The notes beneath the pieces were generated by a model. That model worked only from the letters and a program-made list of their open reading frames with translations. It did not search any database and had not been told where the DNA came from. A stretch of DNA of 64,000 bases from Pezicula radicicola. Its lineage: Eukaryota > Ascomycota > Leotiomycetes > Helotiales > Dermateaceae. Positions within the stretch are counted from its first letter, which is position 1. Every line of letters begins with the position of its first letter. The stretch spans positions 66,751 to 130,750 of the forward strand of contig PDUO01000077.1 of the NCBI GenBank assembly GCA_003008705.1. The letters run 5' to 3'. The translations under genes were made by a program, and so were the position numbers. Positions 13,209-25,099 of the stretch are shown one piece after another.

Positions 13209-14294
13209 TTTGTTGGCTGTTAAGTAAGCACTTCTCTCAAGAGTTTGAAAACACTTCAAATTTTGTATAAAAGATTTAGATCGTCAATGCTTAAGGCTCG
13301 GTAAAGAGAAGTTAATGTATATTCTTATATCTAAATCGTTGAGGGTGAGTTAAGGATGCCTCCCTCCGCCGCTTCTAGGTCACGTGACGAGGGGCCTGAA
13401 CCGGCTCCAGGGACCATTGATAACTGTGATAAGTGCTACGGGCAGGCGACCGGGATCTGCATAATTCCAGATATAAATAACATGGAAACTATAGCCGATT
13501 CACGGCGGGGGCCGGAAAGGATCTTAAGGCAGCGACTGCTCAGGTCCAAAGACGGAAGTTGGAATTTAGTGGGCTGAATTATCGTCTGAGACTTTAGAGG
13601 AAGTCTGGGGTTAACAGCACCCTGGCTTTTCGGATTTAAGCTAGGATAGCCAGTTAGCTATTTTAGAAAGCTAGAGAGGTCTAAGAGTTTAGCAATTTAA
13701 GAAAGCCATAAGAAGTTAAAGGAAAGGGGATAATTTAGTAGAGCAAAATAATACCTTTTAGTAGATACGTAACAACACAGAATTAAAAGAATCTAAAAAG
13801 ACCTACTTCATTTTTTTTATTTACGGGAAGTAAATACAAAGCCTTTTGTAACTTGTTTAACTATTTTTGCCCCCTAAAGTTGTATACCAAGATATCTTAG
13901 ATGATATAGAAAAGCTTGATGTTCTGGCCTTCTTGGCTTGCCAAGCTTCCTATAGACTGCCATCAGCCTTAATTAGGCACTATCGTGAATCGATCGCATT
14001 CAGCCCTGGCGTTCGTACCGCATTCTTTAATCACGGGCACATATGATGCGTAGCATTAAGAAGAAAAACCGAAATTCACAAAGTGCAGCTGAACAACTCC
14101 TTAGCTCTGAACCTGTGTTCTAGATTTACACAATAGTATGCCAAGATTGGGCTACGAAAATGAGAATAATGGATAAGTCTTGGCATGTAAGGAAAAGAAT
14201 TGTAGACATATATATATATATTAGCATGATCACCTTGGAGCGTCCAATCTCAACAACTGTAAGTTATCAGGGTTTTAAAATAAATCTCTTAACC
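13209..14294. other. gene-free spacer
   Basis: A 73-codon frame at 13356-13577 has no recognisable feature. The rest is AT-rich with a short TA run at about 14210-14220. No gene is supportable. Confidence 0.5.
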
Positions 14295-16610
14295 ATGCAG
14301 TTTCCATTCATAACTTTACTTCTACTTGCAACCGGGTTGGTTGCTGGAAACCCTGTCAAACCCCATCTCATATATCCAAAAATCCGTGAGATACTCTCGA
14401 AACGACAAAGTACACCTGGTCCAGTAAATCCCTTCATCAACCGTCCCGCCAGCACAACACTTCAGTGGTTCGACTGCTTTCCAGACCAAACACCACAACA
14501 ATGTGCCAGGTATGAATGAAGTAGAATAACAAGGAGCAAAACACTGATCCTCAGTAGACTTCAAGTTCCACTTGATTATTCGAAGCCAGCTTCAGGAGAT
14601 GTCTTTAATATTTCCCTGGTCAAGATTCCAGCAGGTGACGATAGAGCATATCCAAACTATCAGACTATTTCTAAACAGTACAGACCCAAGTAAACCCTTT
14701 AAAGGTACACTCTTCGTTTTAACTCCTTTCGAAGGAGGAGTTGACTATGTCTCGACCATCGGTTTTATCTACCGTGACTACATATACCCAGGTCTTGGCC
14801 TCGACATAATTGGAGTTGATGGTCGCGGCAGCGGTTATACTACTCCTCTGTTACAATGTTTCGAGAACACTGCGGCCTCGGATGCATTTGCCTTTAAGAT
14901 CTGGGGTACGCCAGGTTTAGGAGCTTTTAATGGCTCATTCCCACAAACACCAGCTAACATTCAGGCGAACATTGCCTCAAACTCGGCACTCTGGTCGAGT
15001 TTTGGTCAGGGCTGTCTGAAATACTATGGGAAATATCTTCCGTAAGTCCTGGAAAATAATCGACATGACTTTTAGAAGCTAGAATAAAAGACTAACGATC
15101 TTGTAGATACATAGGAACGGCCGATAATGCACGAGACTTAAATAACATTATCAAGCTACTGGGAGCTAAAGCTGGTCAGATATCTTTTCGAATTTACGGT
15201 GGTGCCAGCGTACTCGGTGAAGCATATGCGCAACTTTTCCCCAATGGCTTTGATCGTATGATCATAGATGGCACTGTCGATCTACTCAAGTACAACGCAT
15301 TTGGTGACAATGGAGTGGCTGCGCTACAAGATGCCGATAAGGCCTTGCAGGTATTTTTCGATAGCTGCGCTGCCTCGACTCCGTGCACATGGCCTGCAAC
15401 AGCTACCAGTGATACCTTGGGTAGTTGTAGCGGGTGCTATTTCTGGGTATGTTACTCTCACACTTCCACTTTGTTTTTCAAACCCAGCGAAGAATTTATG
15501 CAAAAGCTTACTCATGAGACAGGCTCCCACAGCAGCTGGAGTGAAGGTAAGCATCCGTTCACCAATCTCTCAAGAAACCCACCCTAACAAGAAGCAGGCT
15601 CGCTATGAAGCCCTCAAAGCAAAATACTACAACAAGCCCTTCAAATCTGTGCCGCCTAACCAAGTATGCGGCGCCTGCGAAGCCAGTTATGACAAGATCG
15701 CGCGCGGACTTACAGGCGGTATAGCAGATCCAGCCGGAGGACTTCAATTTGCCCCGATAAACTCACTACAACTTTTAGAATGGGAGACAGGGCAGGCTTT
15801 CAATTTCGGCGGTAACGAGTACTTTGCGTCGAATTTCCCTCCAACACTCACGTTTCAACCATATGAGATTGCGCTGAGGTGTATGGACCAGCCGTTTTCT
15901 CTTTTGGGGAACCTTGTTTTGGCAGCGAATCTCCTGCTGTTGGCTGCGACATCGGGTCAATTTGGCGCCGGGAATGCATTGGAGAATTTACAATGCAGCA
16001 GTAAGTCTTCCTTGAGTTTTCCTCACTAAAGTTGTAGTTTTGCGCGACTTCGTTCTTTGCTAATTATGATTATAGCCTGGCCACAGACAGCCAAGCTCAA
16101 GAATCCGCTACCTTCGATCCTGCTACCTAAGTTCACTAAGGGGAAGATTCTCTTCATAGGAAATACTGCGGTAAATATTCTTCAACTCTCATTTCTTTTG
16201 TTGTTATGCTAACAATCATCAGGATCCTATACAGCCCCTTAACAAGTAAGTCCCAATCATGTCAACATCGAAAGAACAATCAATCCCTCGATGATATTCA
16301 AAAAAGAGTGAAGAACTAACCTCTAATTCTCACACAGCGCAAAATTAATGTCTTTGTTATTTCCAAACTCATACGTCCTCCCGATCAATGCACTAGGTGT
16401 AAGTCTTAATTTCATATCCCCAATCATCAAGTTCACTGACTCATAAACATCTCACAGAGTACCTCATTCTTCAGCGGTATATCGCAGTGCGCCGGAATGG
16501 CCGAGTACAACTTTCTGAATACAGGAACTTTTCCTGCCCCGAAAACTTTCTGTAATGATATTGGGTCTGATGGACCTTTCGGGGTGCCGTACCAAAAGGA
16601 CTATAGGTAG
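14295..16610 (+). CDS. secreted TAP/S33-type alpha/beta-hydrolase homologue, probably catalytically inactive
   Basis: Ten exons join in phase: 14295-14509, 14558-14634, 14684-15041, 15107-15446, 15523-15546, 15598-16000, 16076-16170, 16223-16245, 16338-16398 and 16458-16610. They give 582 residues. The fifth exon is the least certain. A signal peptide (MQFPFITLLLLATGLVAG) opens the protein. LQVPLDYSKPASGD, GLDIIGVDGRGSG and a TAP-like C-terminal domain (CSTW, DPIQPLNNA) place it with tripeptidyl-aminopeptidase-like hydrolases. Three catalytic features look lost. The GGPGGSG oxyanion loop is TPFEGGVDY. The nucleophile elbow, normally G-x-S-Y-G-T, reads IYGGAS, so the Ser position is Gly. The catalytic His in the usual GHT is Ser (ALGSTS). 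The Asp of DPI remains. Splicing and frame are intact, so this may be a maintained pseudoenzyme. Confidence 0.8.
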
Positions 16611-17002
16611 ACTTTAAAACTACGAGGGTTTCGTTGAGGTTGTCTCGAGCTGCGACGTGAGCTTTTCTTTTGTGATGGAAGAAAAAATTATAATGAAGTG
16701 TGTTATTATTGTTGGGGCTTGATCTATGTTGTAGTTATTTAAGATATATAATTGCGAGATTGAATTATTATTCATGTACAACTTGCTCAGAAGGGATTTG
16801 ACGGTATCCGAATGCTGTATCTTAGATTTAAGAAGCAGCACTTACTTCCTACCAGCGTAAAAATTGCACTTAAAGGTTCTAATCAAAATCCAATTTCAAC
16901 TTAAACCCCTCTCACTAAACCCATTCTCAGATCTAGGAGATCAAAATACAGCTACTGCAGGACCAGCTCAAAATATCTAACAACTTGTCCATCCCATCTC
17001 AT

Positions 17003-18368
17003 CTAATCAGTCGAGTGACGAAAACTAAAAACATCATTCAAAGCCCCAAAATCAACATCATCAGGCAAAAGTTCAGCTCGAACCTCAACCGGTAAATTCG
17101 CATGCTTCATAAAGAAGTTGGCTTGACTAAGTGGAAGTTTAGAGCGTAGAGTATGATTGGGATACCATTGAGCCTAATGAAATTTCCAAAAATGTCAGTA
17201 TTTCCATTCTTCCAAAACCTCTTATCGAATTCAAAATAAAATAAAGAGAGTAAAGTAAGGAGATAGAAAAACGAACCTGATAACCCAAAGCAAGCATAAT
17301 CCTATACTCATGACTCTCATTCGGCATACCAGCATGCCAAGTCCTCAAATCACGTAACATGATATCACCCGGTCCACAAACCGGTTGAATAGGTGGTCTA
17401 ATGGGTCTCCGTTCTTCAAAGACCTCTTTCTTGACATCACATGTTGGTTCACCTACTCGGAGTTTTGCGTTTGTAAGTGTGGACTCGGGCGTTGCGGGGA
17501 CTTGTTCGGAGCCTTTGGTGTGTGCGTGGGACCCGAGCCAGAATTCGGTGGAGCCTGTTGTCGTGTTGAAGTCGCAGAGGGGGATGTTGGCTATTACGAA
17601 GAAGGGACACTGGTTTGGGTGTTAGAATGTTGGGATTTGTGATGGAACTTGCATTGGGGGTGTACCTGGGGGTGGTTGAAGACTATGTCTTTGTGCTTGG
17701 TTGAGTATTAGTCTTGTATTCTGTTTTTTTATTGAGAGTGACAATAGGAGGAATGAGATTTGTTTATAGTTTGGGATGGAGATGAAATGGAGTCACAAAC
17801 CACTGGCTGTCTCATGCCATTTGTTTTCGGCAAAGCATTATTACCCGTGACGAAATTCCAGATTGGTTTATAACCAAGGTATCTACAAAGTTAAGACATC
17901 ATCAGCATTGGATTTACAAGGCGATAGAGGTTAATATAACTAGAGCGAGGGAAACGCACGCATTCATGATTTGAATCACAAAAGGATTGAAAAACACATC
18001 ATTATACAAGTATTGCGGATCTGTCAAAGGAGGAGCTTGAAGAATATTGGCTAAATATAATCATCAGCATTTTTACTCTAGAATTTACTTGGGAGCTTAA
18101 GCTAATTACAGTTTACGCCTTGGTTGAAAGCCTTCTTCTTGTTCGCAACGAGATCATCGGCTTCTTTGGTCATAAAAGAATTGATGTGTTTAATATGATC
18201 AACATCTACAACCCCTTTGAGCACAGCAAAGCCATCTTGGTGCAAGGCTTCGAGTGCTTCTTGGATATTGGCATTATCGTACGAACCAGTCTTTAACTCT
18301 TCGGGTAAAGCCACGATACAGCGGGGTGCATCCTGTGGTGCGTCGTTTGAGACTGGGACAGTAACCAT
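17003..18368 (-). CDS. phytanoyl-CoA dioxygenase (PhyH) family protein, 321 aa
   Basis: Six exons join in phase: 18110-18368, 17960-18050, 17801-17882, 17666-17695, 17277-17609 and 17003-17173. The 321-residue product is a non-haem Fe(II)/2-oxoglutarate oxygenase. The iron ligands are visible as HKD (about residues 145 and 147) and the distal His in RTWHAG (about 246). The 2-oxoglutarate-binding Arg is in EYRIML. FNQGVNSNILQAPP and STEFWLGSHAHT are typical of fungal PhyH proteins. There is no signal peptide, so it is probably cytosolic or peroxisomal. Its substrate cannot be read from sequence; fungal members often hydroxylate secondary metabolites or amino-acid-derived acids. It is transcribed away from the NCS1 permease across a 619-bp shared upstream region, which suggests joint control. 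Confidence 0.9.
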
Positions 18369-18987
18369 GGCTAAGAACGAGTAAGGTTGTGAATGCTATT
18401 CTCAATTGCTGAGCGTCTTCAAAGATGTCTATTCTTGGAAGGTGGTATGTCGAAATAACATTTGTGAATAGCTTCAAATATGAATCTTCTTGCTGACATT
18501 GAAAACATCCCACCTATGATATCGCGCGGCACAGCCCATCTGGTGCTTGGCGATAAGAGGAGCAAGGGTCACCGGCGGGGAGTTCCTAAAAGGCAGCTGA
18601 GCAGACGATCGACTTACCATTGGGTGACCACCGGATCGCCATCTAACTATGTTAGGGTGTACAGCCGAGGTACCTTTAAGAGCGGGACGCTTGGCAGCGC
18701 GGTAGGATGTTGATAACGGTGGCATATCGGGGCCAATATTGACACTTACATAAAAGCTAAGATAGCACGGCACCTCCGAGAGAGAGAGAAAAAAAAAGTG
18801 TCGCGTGTTCGCAATTCTTTTCTTCTTAAGTGAAGCGTGGTAGTTGTAGAGATCAACCGCTCTGAATTGCCTCACAATTCTCCTGGGCAGGCACAAACAG
18901 ACCCGCCAAGCTGCTTAAGCTGTGCCAAGATCCTATCTCTTCGCTCTTCCCCGCAAAGAGAAATTTTGGAATTCTCCGACCACCACT
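18369..18987. promoter_or_regulatory. shared upstream region of PhyH and NCS1 permease
   Basis: These 619 bp separate the start codons of two divergent genes, so both promoters must lie here. It includes a purine run (GAGAGAGAGAAAAAAAAAG near 18779-18797). I could not assign a binding site for the nearby Zn2Cys6 regulator. Confidence 0.5.
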
Positions 18988-21057
18988 ATGCGCGCCACCG
19001 AAATCAAAGCCGCTGCGGCTGAGAAGGTCACAATCTTCAAAAACGCCTTCCGCAGTGGTGAGGACTTTCGAACTTGGATACAGACACAGGAAACAGCTTT
19101 GGATGAGCATGGCAAGGCGCAGAACGTAACATGGTCCAATGAGGACTTGGATCCAACACCTCCTGATAAACGGACATGGAGGCACGTTCTTCTCAATACT
19201 CCTGAGCTTTCCTCTGGGTGATTCCAAACTACATAGACCAAGTAAACTGACTGCGGGGTTTTTAAATACAGGTGGTGGAACTTCTGCAGTTTTGTATGCT
19301 TCATTATTATCTGACTATGTTATGCAATGCCTGACTTTCTCATAATCTAGTACCTGGGTTTGTCCTTTGGAAATTGGACTCTGGGGAGCACCATGATTGG
19401 AATTGGTCTAAATTGGTGGCAGAGTATTCTTGTGATATTCGCCAGTCAGTTCATTAGCTCTGTTGCCATGTTCTTCAATTCTCGATGCGCCAGGTGAGCT
19501 GCTGAAGGCAATAAAGTACAGGACAATCCGAATTGACAAGGTTAGCGTCTACCATATTGGATATCCGGCTGTCGCAAGAAGTGTCTTTGGTATGTGGGGA
19601 AGCTACTACTTCGTTGGTGCAAGAGCTGCCTTGGCTATCATTTGGTATGGTGTGCAATGTAAGTATCCAGAAGCCCTGCGTAGACCCTCCCAACTCTCAG
19701 TAGCTGAGACTGACTTGGCGACCACAGTATACTCTGGCGCAAGCTTCATGAGTAACATCCTTCGATGTATCTTCGGCCACAAATTCACCGACATCCCCAA
19801 CCACATACCTGCATCGGTGGGAATCACTAGCAGCGGCATGCTAGCATTTTTCCTCTTCTGGCTCGTACACTTTCCATTCTGCGCGTTCCGTCCATACCAG
19901 CTTCGAAACTTCTTCTGGTTCAAGTCAATAATTGTGTTACCAGCGGTCTTGGGGCTATTCATGTTTTGCATGATCAACACAAAGGGAGCTGTAAACTCGG
20001 TGTATCCTTCGACGATTACCTCGAACAAGGGATGGTTCATCATGTATGCCATCAACAGTGGAATGGGAAATACAGCGACCCTGATCACAAACCAGCCGGA
20101 TATTGCGAGATGGAGCAAGACCAAATCCGGTGCCCAATGGTCCCAATTATGCACACAGCCAATTGGTGTAACTCTGTCTGCAACTCTCGGCATTCTTTCT
20201 ACTGCCGCTATCAACAACAGTTGGAAATTGGAGGATCCACTTTGGAACCCATGGGATCTGTTGTCCGCTATTCTCGATAGGTATTGGTCAGGGACCACAA
20301 GATTTGCTGTCTTCCTCTCAGCGTTCACCTGGTTGGTATCGATTTTGGGTACGAATATTGCGGCAAATATGATTCCTTTTGGATCAGATAGCAGCATGCT
20401 GGTCCCCCGATACTTAAACATCCCACGCGGTCAATTTCTTGTCGAGTTCTTGGCTTTCGCTATCTGCCCATGGAAGATTCTAGCCTCAGCTACGGTGTTC
20501 ACCACATTCCTTTCTGGTTATGGAATCTTCATGGCCAGTGTTGTAGCAATTATGGTCTGTGATTGTAAGTATTCTGGGAACATAAAATCGAAGATCAAAA
20601 GCTTACATGATTCTTAGACTTCCTCTTAACAAAGGGTAATGTCTTTGTTGGACATCTCTACAACGGCTCAAAGACAAACAGATACTACTACTTCAACGGT
20701 GGCTGGAATATCCAAGCCTTGATTGCCTATGTTTGTGGTGTTGCTCTCCCATTCCCAGGATTTGTCGGCACGCTTGGCGCTTCTGTTTCAACTACAGCCA
20801 CAGATTTGGGACGCCTTGGTTGGATTCTCTCATTTTCTGTCAGCTTCATCGTGTACTATGTCCTTTGCCTCTTCTGGCCAACGAAAACCCAGATCCTCAT
20901 TAAAGAGTTCGGCCTTGGTTGGGAAGAAAAGAGTGGCGATGTCGTAGTCGCAGAGGATGGAACGCAGATTGTACAGGAGGGCTTGCAGGTTCACGCTGCG
21001 AGTGATATCGAGGAGGCTGTTTCGAAAGAAGCGTATGATGTACAAGGAAAGCTATAG
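18988..21057 (+). CDS. NCS1-family permease (uracil/uridine/allantoin/thiamine type), 594 aa
   Basis: Six exons join in phase: 18988-19217, 19272-19293, 19351-19493, 19546-19658, 19728-20564 and 20618-21057. The 594-residue protein is a proton symporter of the nucleobase-cation-symport-1 family, in the plasma membrane with about twelve helices. Family marks are the N-terminal WSNEDLDPTPPDKRTW and WWNFCSF, the TM1-2 run YLGLSFGNWTLGSTMIGIGLNWW, RCASVYHIGYPAVARSVFGMWGSYY and the GWNIQALIAYVCG loop. Fungal relatives carry uracil, uridine, allantoin or thiamine, and the substrate cannot be chosen from sequence. A start at 18922 is open in the same frame, but MRATEIKAAAAEKV at 18988 fits the family better. 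It ends 56 bp from the stop of the convergent Zn2Cys6 gene. Confidence 0.92.
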
Positions 21058-21113
21058 TGATGATGCCTTCCAAATACTTTTGTAGGACATAATGTCAAAT
21101 CGCCATTTGAGAC

Positions 21114-23477
21114 TTATGGAAATTCTGTATTTTCCCAAGACAACTCATTATTCATGAATTCATCCGTCATAAGCTGTCCCAGATCAAAGTCGTCCCCAAT
21201 AATAGCTGGGTCGAAAGTATTAAAGTCAGTAGTATCCAAAACATCAAAATTGACATCGACCATCTGATCAAACGCAAGATCATCCATAAGTCCAGGTCCA
21301 ACCGCGCTCATAAAATCAAAACTCCCAGGAGATGCCCCAGCAGTATTTTCCAATTGAGTGCCACTCGCACTCCCACCTCCAGTTGCATTCCTATTCTCAT
21401 TCCCATTATTCGTACGTTCCTTCATAGCAGATTCCAAAACCTGTCTAACTTGTCTCGCACAAGGCCAAGTCTCCGAAACACCATCAATAGCACTAAGTAC
21501 TAACTCCAGCGGTTTTGCGATTTCTACATTGTCCCAGGGGAGGTTTTGGAGGTACCGTTTCATTAGGAGAACGCTAGCTGCTGAGGCGAGGGTGTGGACT
21601 ATTGTTAGGGGGAGTTGATTGTAGGCGTAGTGGCGGGTGTAGATTTTTAGGAGGCGGATTATTATTGAGAGGGAGGTGTAGCAGGTTTCGATATCTGAGT
21701 CGTCTGTAGAAGGGAAAGATGAGGAGTTGTTTTGGTTGATGCTGGTGGGAGGGGTGTTGGCTTTATTTTTCTGGGTGAGGGAATGTCGTGGTGGACGCCG
21801 GAGGATTATGAGCGAGGTGTGGTACACTAGACTGTAGTTGTTATTAGTATTACTATTGTATAAAATGGGGCACGGAGAGAACATGGTTAGTTTACTGTAG
21901 TTGAATTATGTTGGATGGAATAGGTCCCACAGTCCACTTTGTCCAATGGAGCTTTGAAGGAAGGTCAGCCAGCCATTTTGTAAGCGAGACATGGATCTGT
22001 GTGATTGAAGTTGCCAGGACAGTTGGATCAGTCTTGATGTTTCGGTTTTCGAAAACCTCAGTTATCATACGGTGCTGGATTTTGGAGAGTTCGGCTTGGT
22101 ATATCCAGGTTCCGACGAGGGCTACGCCATCTTCATACGCTGTCTCCGAAGTGCCTTTCACGATGTATTTGTCAAGCAATGCAGCCCATTCAGGTGGATA
22201 AGGGATCCGGATCGTGTTGCGAACATCTGACTCGCCTGGATATAGCGCAGGTGGTCGGCCAAAGTAAAGACTTAATTGCTTGTCGGCGATGAAAGCAGCC
22301 CAATAGACGCGCCGAAGGATTTCCCTATCGATGCGTGAATCTCGTGAGCCTTTCCAATTACTTGGATCCAGATGTAGGCCCATTTCATGGGCTAAGCGGA
22401 ATGCCATGCCTGAAAATAGCCATCCCTTTGATGCCTTTCCCCGGCCAATCTCGCGGTGGCCAAGGAGAAGCAACGCTTGCAACGTGGTAAGGTTTGGTGA
22501 ACATAGGCATGCTGATCCATAAAGTAATCCTTCGGCTTTGATAGCAAAGATGTCTGATAGACTTCTCAGGTTGGGATCTTCGCTTGCAAGTGCTCCCATT
22601 GCGCAGATGGCATACATGAGAAGATCGGAATAGTAGGGTCCACCGCCGGCGTCGAAATCTCGGAGAAAGTATTCTCGGTAGACACACATGTGGTAGTGGT
22701 ATTGCTTCATGAAAAAGGTAGCCATTAGACGAAGACAGACTTCGCTCTGTGGGACCAAGGGATAAAGGAGGTATGAGTAAATGTCTAAATCAAGGTCTAA
22801 AGATAATGCCGTAGAAGGGTCGACGGTAGGTACTTCCGTAGTCGAGAAGGATTCTTCTTGGTCTTCTGAAGGGTTGATCTGGAAGAAGCTTGTTGCTCCA
22901 AAGAACTGGGCTGCTTTTCCATCTCTCAGTTTTCTCAAGTGACCTGCCCTTGGTCGGATTATGGGCGGCGGATGGTCGCTAAAGGCTGGAGTTTCTAGCT
23001 CAACAGTAGGAGCTTGCTGTATGGTTTGTGGATCTGTGGCGTTGAACGTAGCGAGCATTTCATCCCGCTCGCTCGAGTTGGCTTTGCTTAACCTGCCAAT
23101 AAACATCCTCAGAGACTTGATTTCAGCCTCCAAGGCCTGCATTTGAGCTTTTGATACTGGTCTGGTTACTCATAGTAAGCGTCACAGTACAGCATTCTGT
23201 GGTAAAACTCACCTTTGCTTTTCTCCATTTCCTCTAAACGTGCATTCATGACTTCCTTTCTCACAGCTTGCACAAGGTTGGACACGATCGCATTTGATCT
23301 GTTGCCACCACCGTCAGTGGAAAGTCATGACATGGATCATGTGACATACCTTTCGAGTGCGACATCTTTCACAGCTGACAAAGTCGGTGAGGGAAACGAC
23401 GCAAATACTCATGGGTCTTGGACTTACGAAGTCTGGAAAGTTAATCTTTCCATCGGCTCATCTCGAGGAGCATTCAT
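21114..23477 (-). CDS. Zn2Cys6 transcription factor with fungal MHR domain, 714 aa
   Basis: Five exons join in phase: 23428-23477, 23350-23374, 23213-23298, 21896-23161 and 21114-21831. The DNA-binding cluster lies near residues 17-44 and reads CERCRTRKIKCD then PCASCEKGSHEC. That is the C-x2-C-x6-C-x5-C-x2-C-x6-C pattern. A short coiled coil follows (AQMQALEAEIKSLRMFIGRL). The middle holds the fungal-specific regulatory domain, with LATFFMKQYHYHM, KASKGWLFSGMAFRLAHEMGLH and RRVYWAAFIADKQLSLYFGRPP. The C-terminal 100 residues are acidic (Asp/Phe-rich), as in activation domains. Its position between the NCS1 permease and the DUF1445 gene suggests, as inference, that it controls this group. Confidence 0.9.
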
Positions 23478-24160
23478 TCTGCCTAGGTGACCAAGAGAAA
23501 GGCTCCTGGAGGCATAGATATTTGTCTACTCAACAGCAATACCTAGCCTTCGATCGCCCCCTGCTGTAGAGTATTCATGGATTGAATGGACTTGAAGACG
23601 TTTCACCCAAGGTGTTTGCCGGTTACCGAGTTATAGCTCATGGGAGTAGGTAGTGAGTAGTGCCTTTAAGTGATTTCTACGGAGGTAATAATGAGGTTAG
23701 TATTTCAGCTCTTGAGGCTGAGCTGGAAGCTTGTGTTCCTTACATCGGGCGTGGCGCAATAGCCTACGGAGCAATTATTATGGTGGAGGAGTGGGGTTAA
23801 AATGAGGAAACACCCCATCAATCAATCTACAACGCACAAAACCCATTCGAACGGTAACCTTTTCCGTCTGGTATTCTGCCTTCAAATCTGCCATGATCTG
23901 CTGGGCAACTTAAAAGAACGAGATTTTCACGTACTGCTCTCTTCTTCGAAAGGCTTTCTGGGCTGCCTGGGCATTATAAACATCCAAGAGTTACACGACC
24001 AAGCCCATCTTTGAAATATTGAATTTCCATAGCATACATATACATGTTCTTCATCTATATGTCTAGAAGGAGAGGCGATGCTAAAAGCACAACGCCGTAG
24101 GACTGTGGTAGCAGCTAGGCGTATGTCATAGGCTTTGTCGTGGTCATCACGCTGGTGCAA
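23478..24160. other. intergenic, upstream of the Zn2Cys6 gene
   Basis: No gene is evident. The stretch should hold the Zn2Cys6 promoter and the 3' end of the DUF1445 gene. Confidence 0.5.
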
Positions 24161-25099
24161 TCAGTTGTCCTTGACAATGTCCCAGTCACGGCAATCCAAT
24201 ACTAACATATGCCCTGGAGCATGGCCCATCGACACGCCAGGAAGGCGAGCGCGCATAACAGCTTCTTGCGGTGTCACTCCACAACCCCAAAAAACTGGCA
24301 CATTGTCCGTATCCCCCTCGACTTGGCCAAGAGCCTTCCCATCCAGAGTCAGAGGAGCAGCCCCCCACTCGGGGTTATCAATATCCTGTATGCCCAACTC
24401 CTTCACAGCTTTCCATCCCCACGCTATCGGCTCTCCATGCGTGGCAATGTAAGGCCTGGTGATGGCACGGACTTGTTCAATCTCCTCCAGCTTGTATGGC
24501 CTCATTGAAACGACATATGTTCCTCCAGTGAAAACACCTGCTGGACAAAGTGGAATATTCGTGCTGTACATTGTCGTGTTTCGACCCATAGTCGTGTGCC
24601 GCGCAGTCAAACCTGCAGAAGACAATGCAGACTCAAAGCTGTATGAACAGCCGATAAGGAAGGCAATGTGGTCCTCAGTCCACTCCTCCACAACATCATC
24701 GCACTCAAACTTTATAAGCTCCCCATCTTTGTAGACCATATATCGTGGAGCGTCTTTTGCCAGATTTATGTCCGAGGCAATAGCACTGTCTGCAACCCCT
24801 TCAACCCACGATTTGACGGCATCCCATCTTCCCACAGAACGCGATTCTGCCAGCAATGGGCAAGGAACAGGATTTCGCGCACAAAGGATTCGGAAGTCGG
24901 CCGCGTATTTCGATGGTAATATAATGAGATTGGCTTGGAGGTAGGACGGTGCTAGGCCTGAGGTCGAGGTCTTATATGCATTTTCGCGTGATGCTTTACG
25001 GACTGCAGCGCCAGTGGAAAGGTCGACAATCGGCATCGGAAGAGGGACCTCGTTCTTGCATTGAGAGATTGTAGTAGGAGTATACACTGTAGAAGTCAT
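24161..25099 (-). CDS. DUF1445 hydro-lyase / D-glutamate-cyclase-like protein, 312 aa
   Basis: A single uninterrupted exon encodes 312 residues from ATG at 25099. Signatures of the family (Pfam D-glu_cyclase, formerly DUF1445) are clear. They include FLIGCSYSFESAL, MYSTNIPLCPAGVFTGGTYVVSMRP, ITRPYIATHGEPIAWG, VPVFWGCGVTP and GHAPGHMLVLDCRDWD. Bacterial members are about 260-270 residues; the extra length here is an N-terminal extension. Vertebrate relatives convert D-glutamate to 5-oxo-D-proline, while many microbial copies are only annotated as putative hydro-lyases. The lack of introns stands out beside intron-rich neighbours and could reflect bacterial ancestry, though that is only a hint. 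The gene points the same way as the Zn2Cys6 regulator and is near the NCS1 permease, suggesting a shared catabolic role. Confidence 0.9.
   Translation of the reverse strand: MTSTVYTPTTISQCKNEVPLPMPIVDLSTGAAVRKASRENAYKTSTSGLAPSYLQANLIILPSKYAADFRILCARNPVPCPLLAESRSVGRWDAVKSWVEGVADSAIASDINLAKDAPRYMVYKDGELIKFECDDVVEEWTEDHIAFLIGCSYSFESALSSAGLTARHTTMGRNTTMYSTNIPLCPAGVFTGGTYVVSMRPYKLEEIEQVRAITRPYIATHGEPIAWGWKAVKELGIQDIDNPEWGAAPLTLDGKALGQVEGDTDNVPVFWGCGVTPQEAVMRARLPGVSMGHAPGHMLVLDCRDWDIVKDN

Noticed and set aside
13356..13577. 73-codon frame considered as a small gene
   Set aside because: No domain, no conserved features and poor surroundings. Not supportable.
19606..20421. 271-codon minus-strand open frame
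   Set aside because: It lies entirely antisense to the conserved NCS1 permease coding exons and shows no family features of its own.
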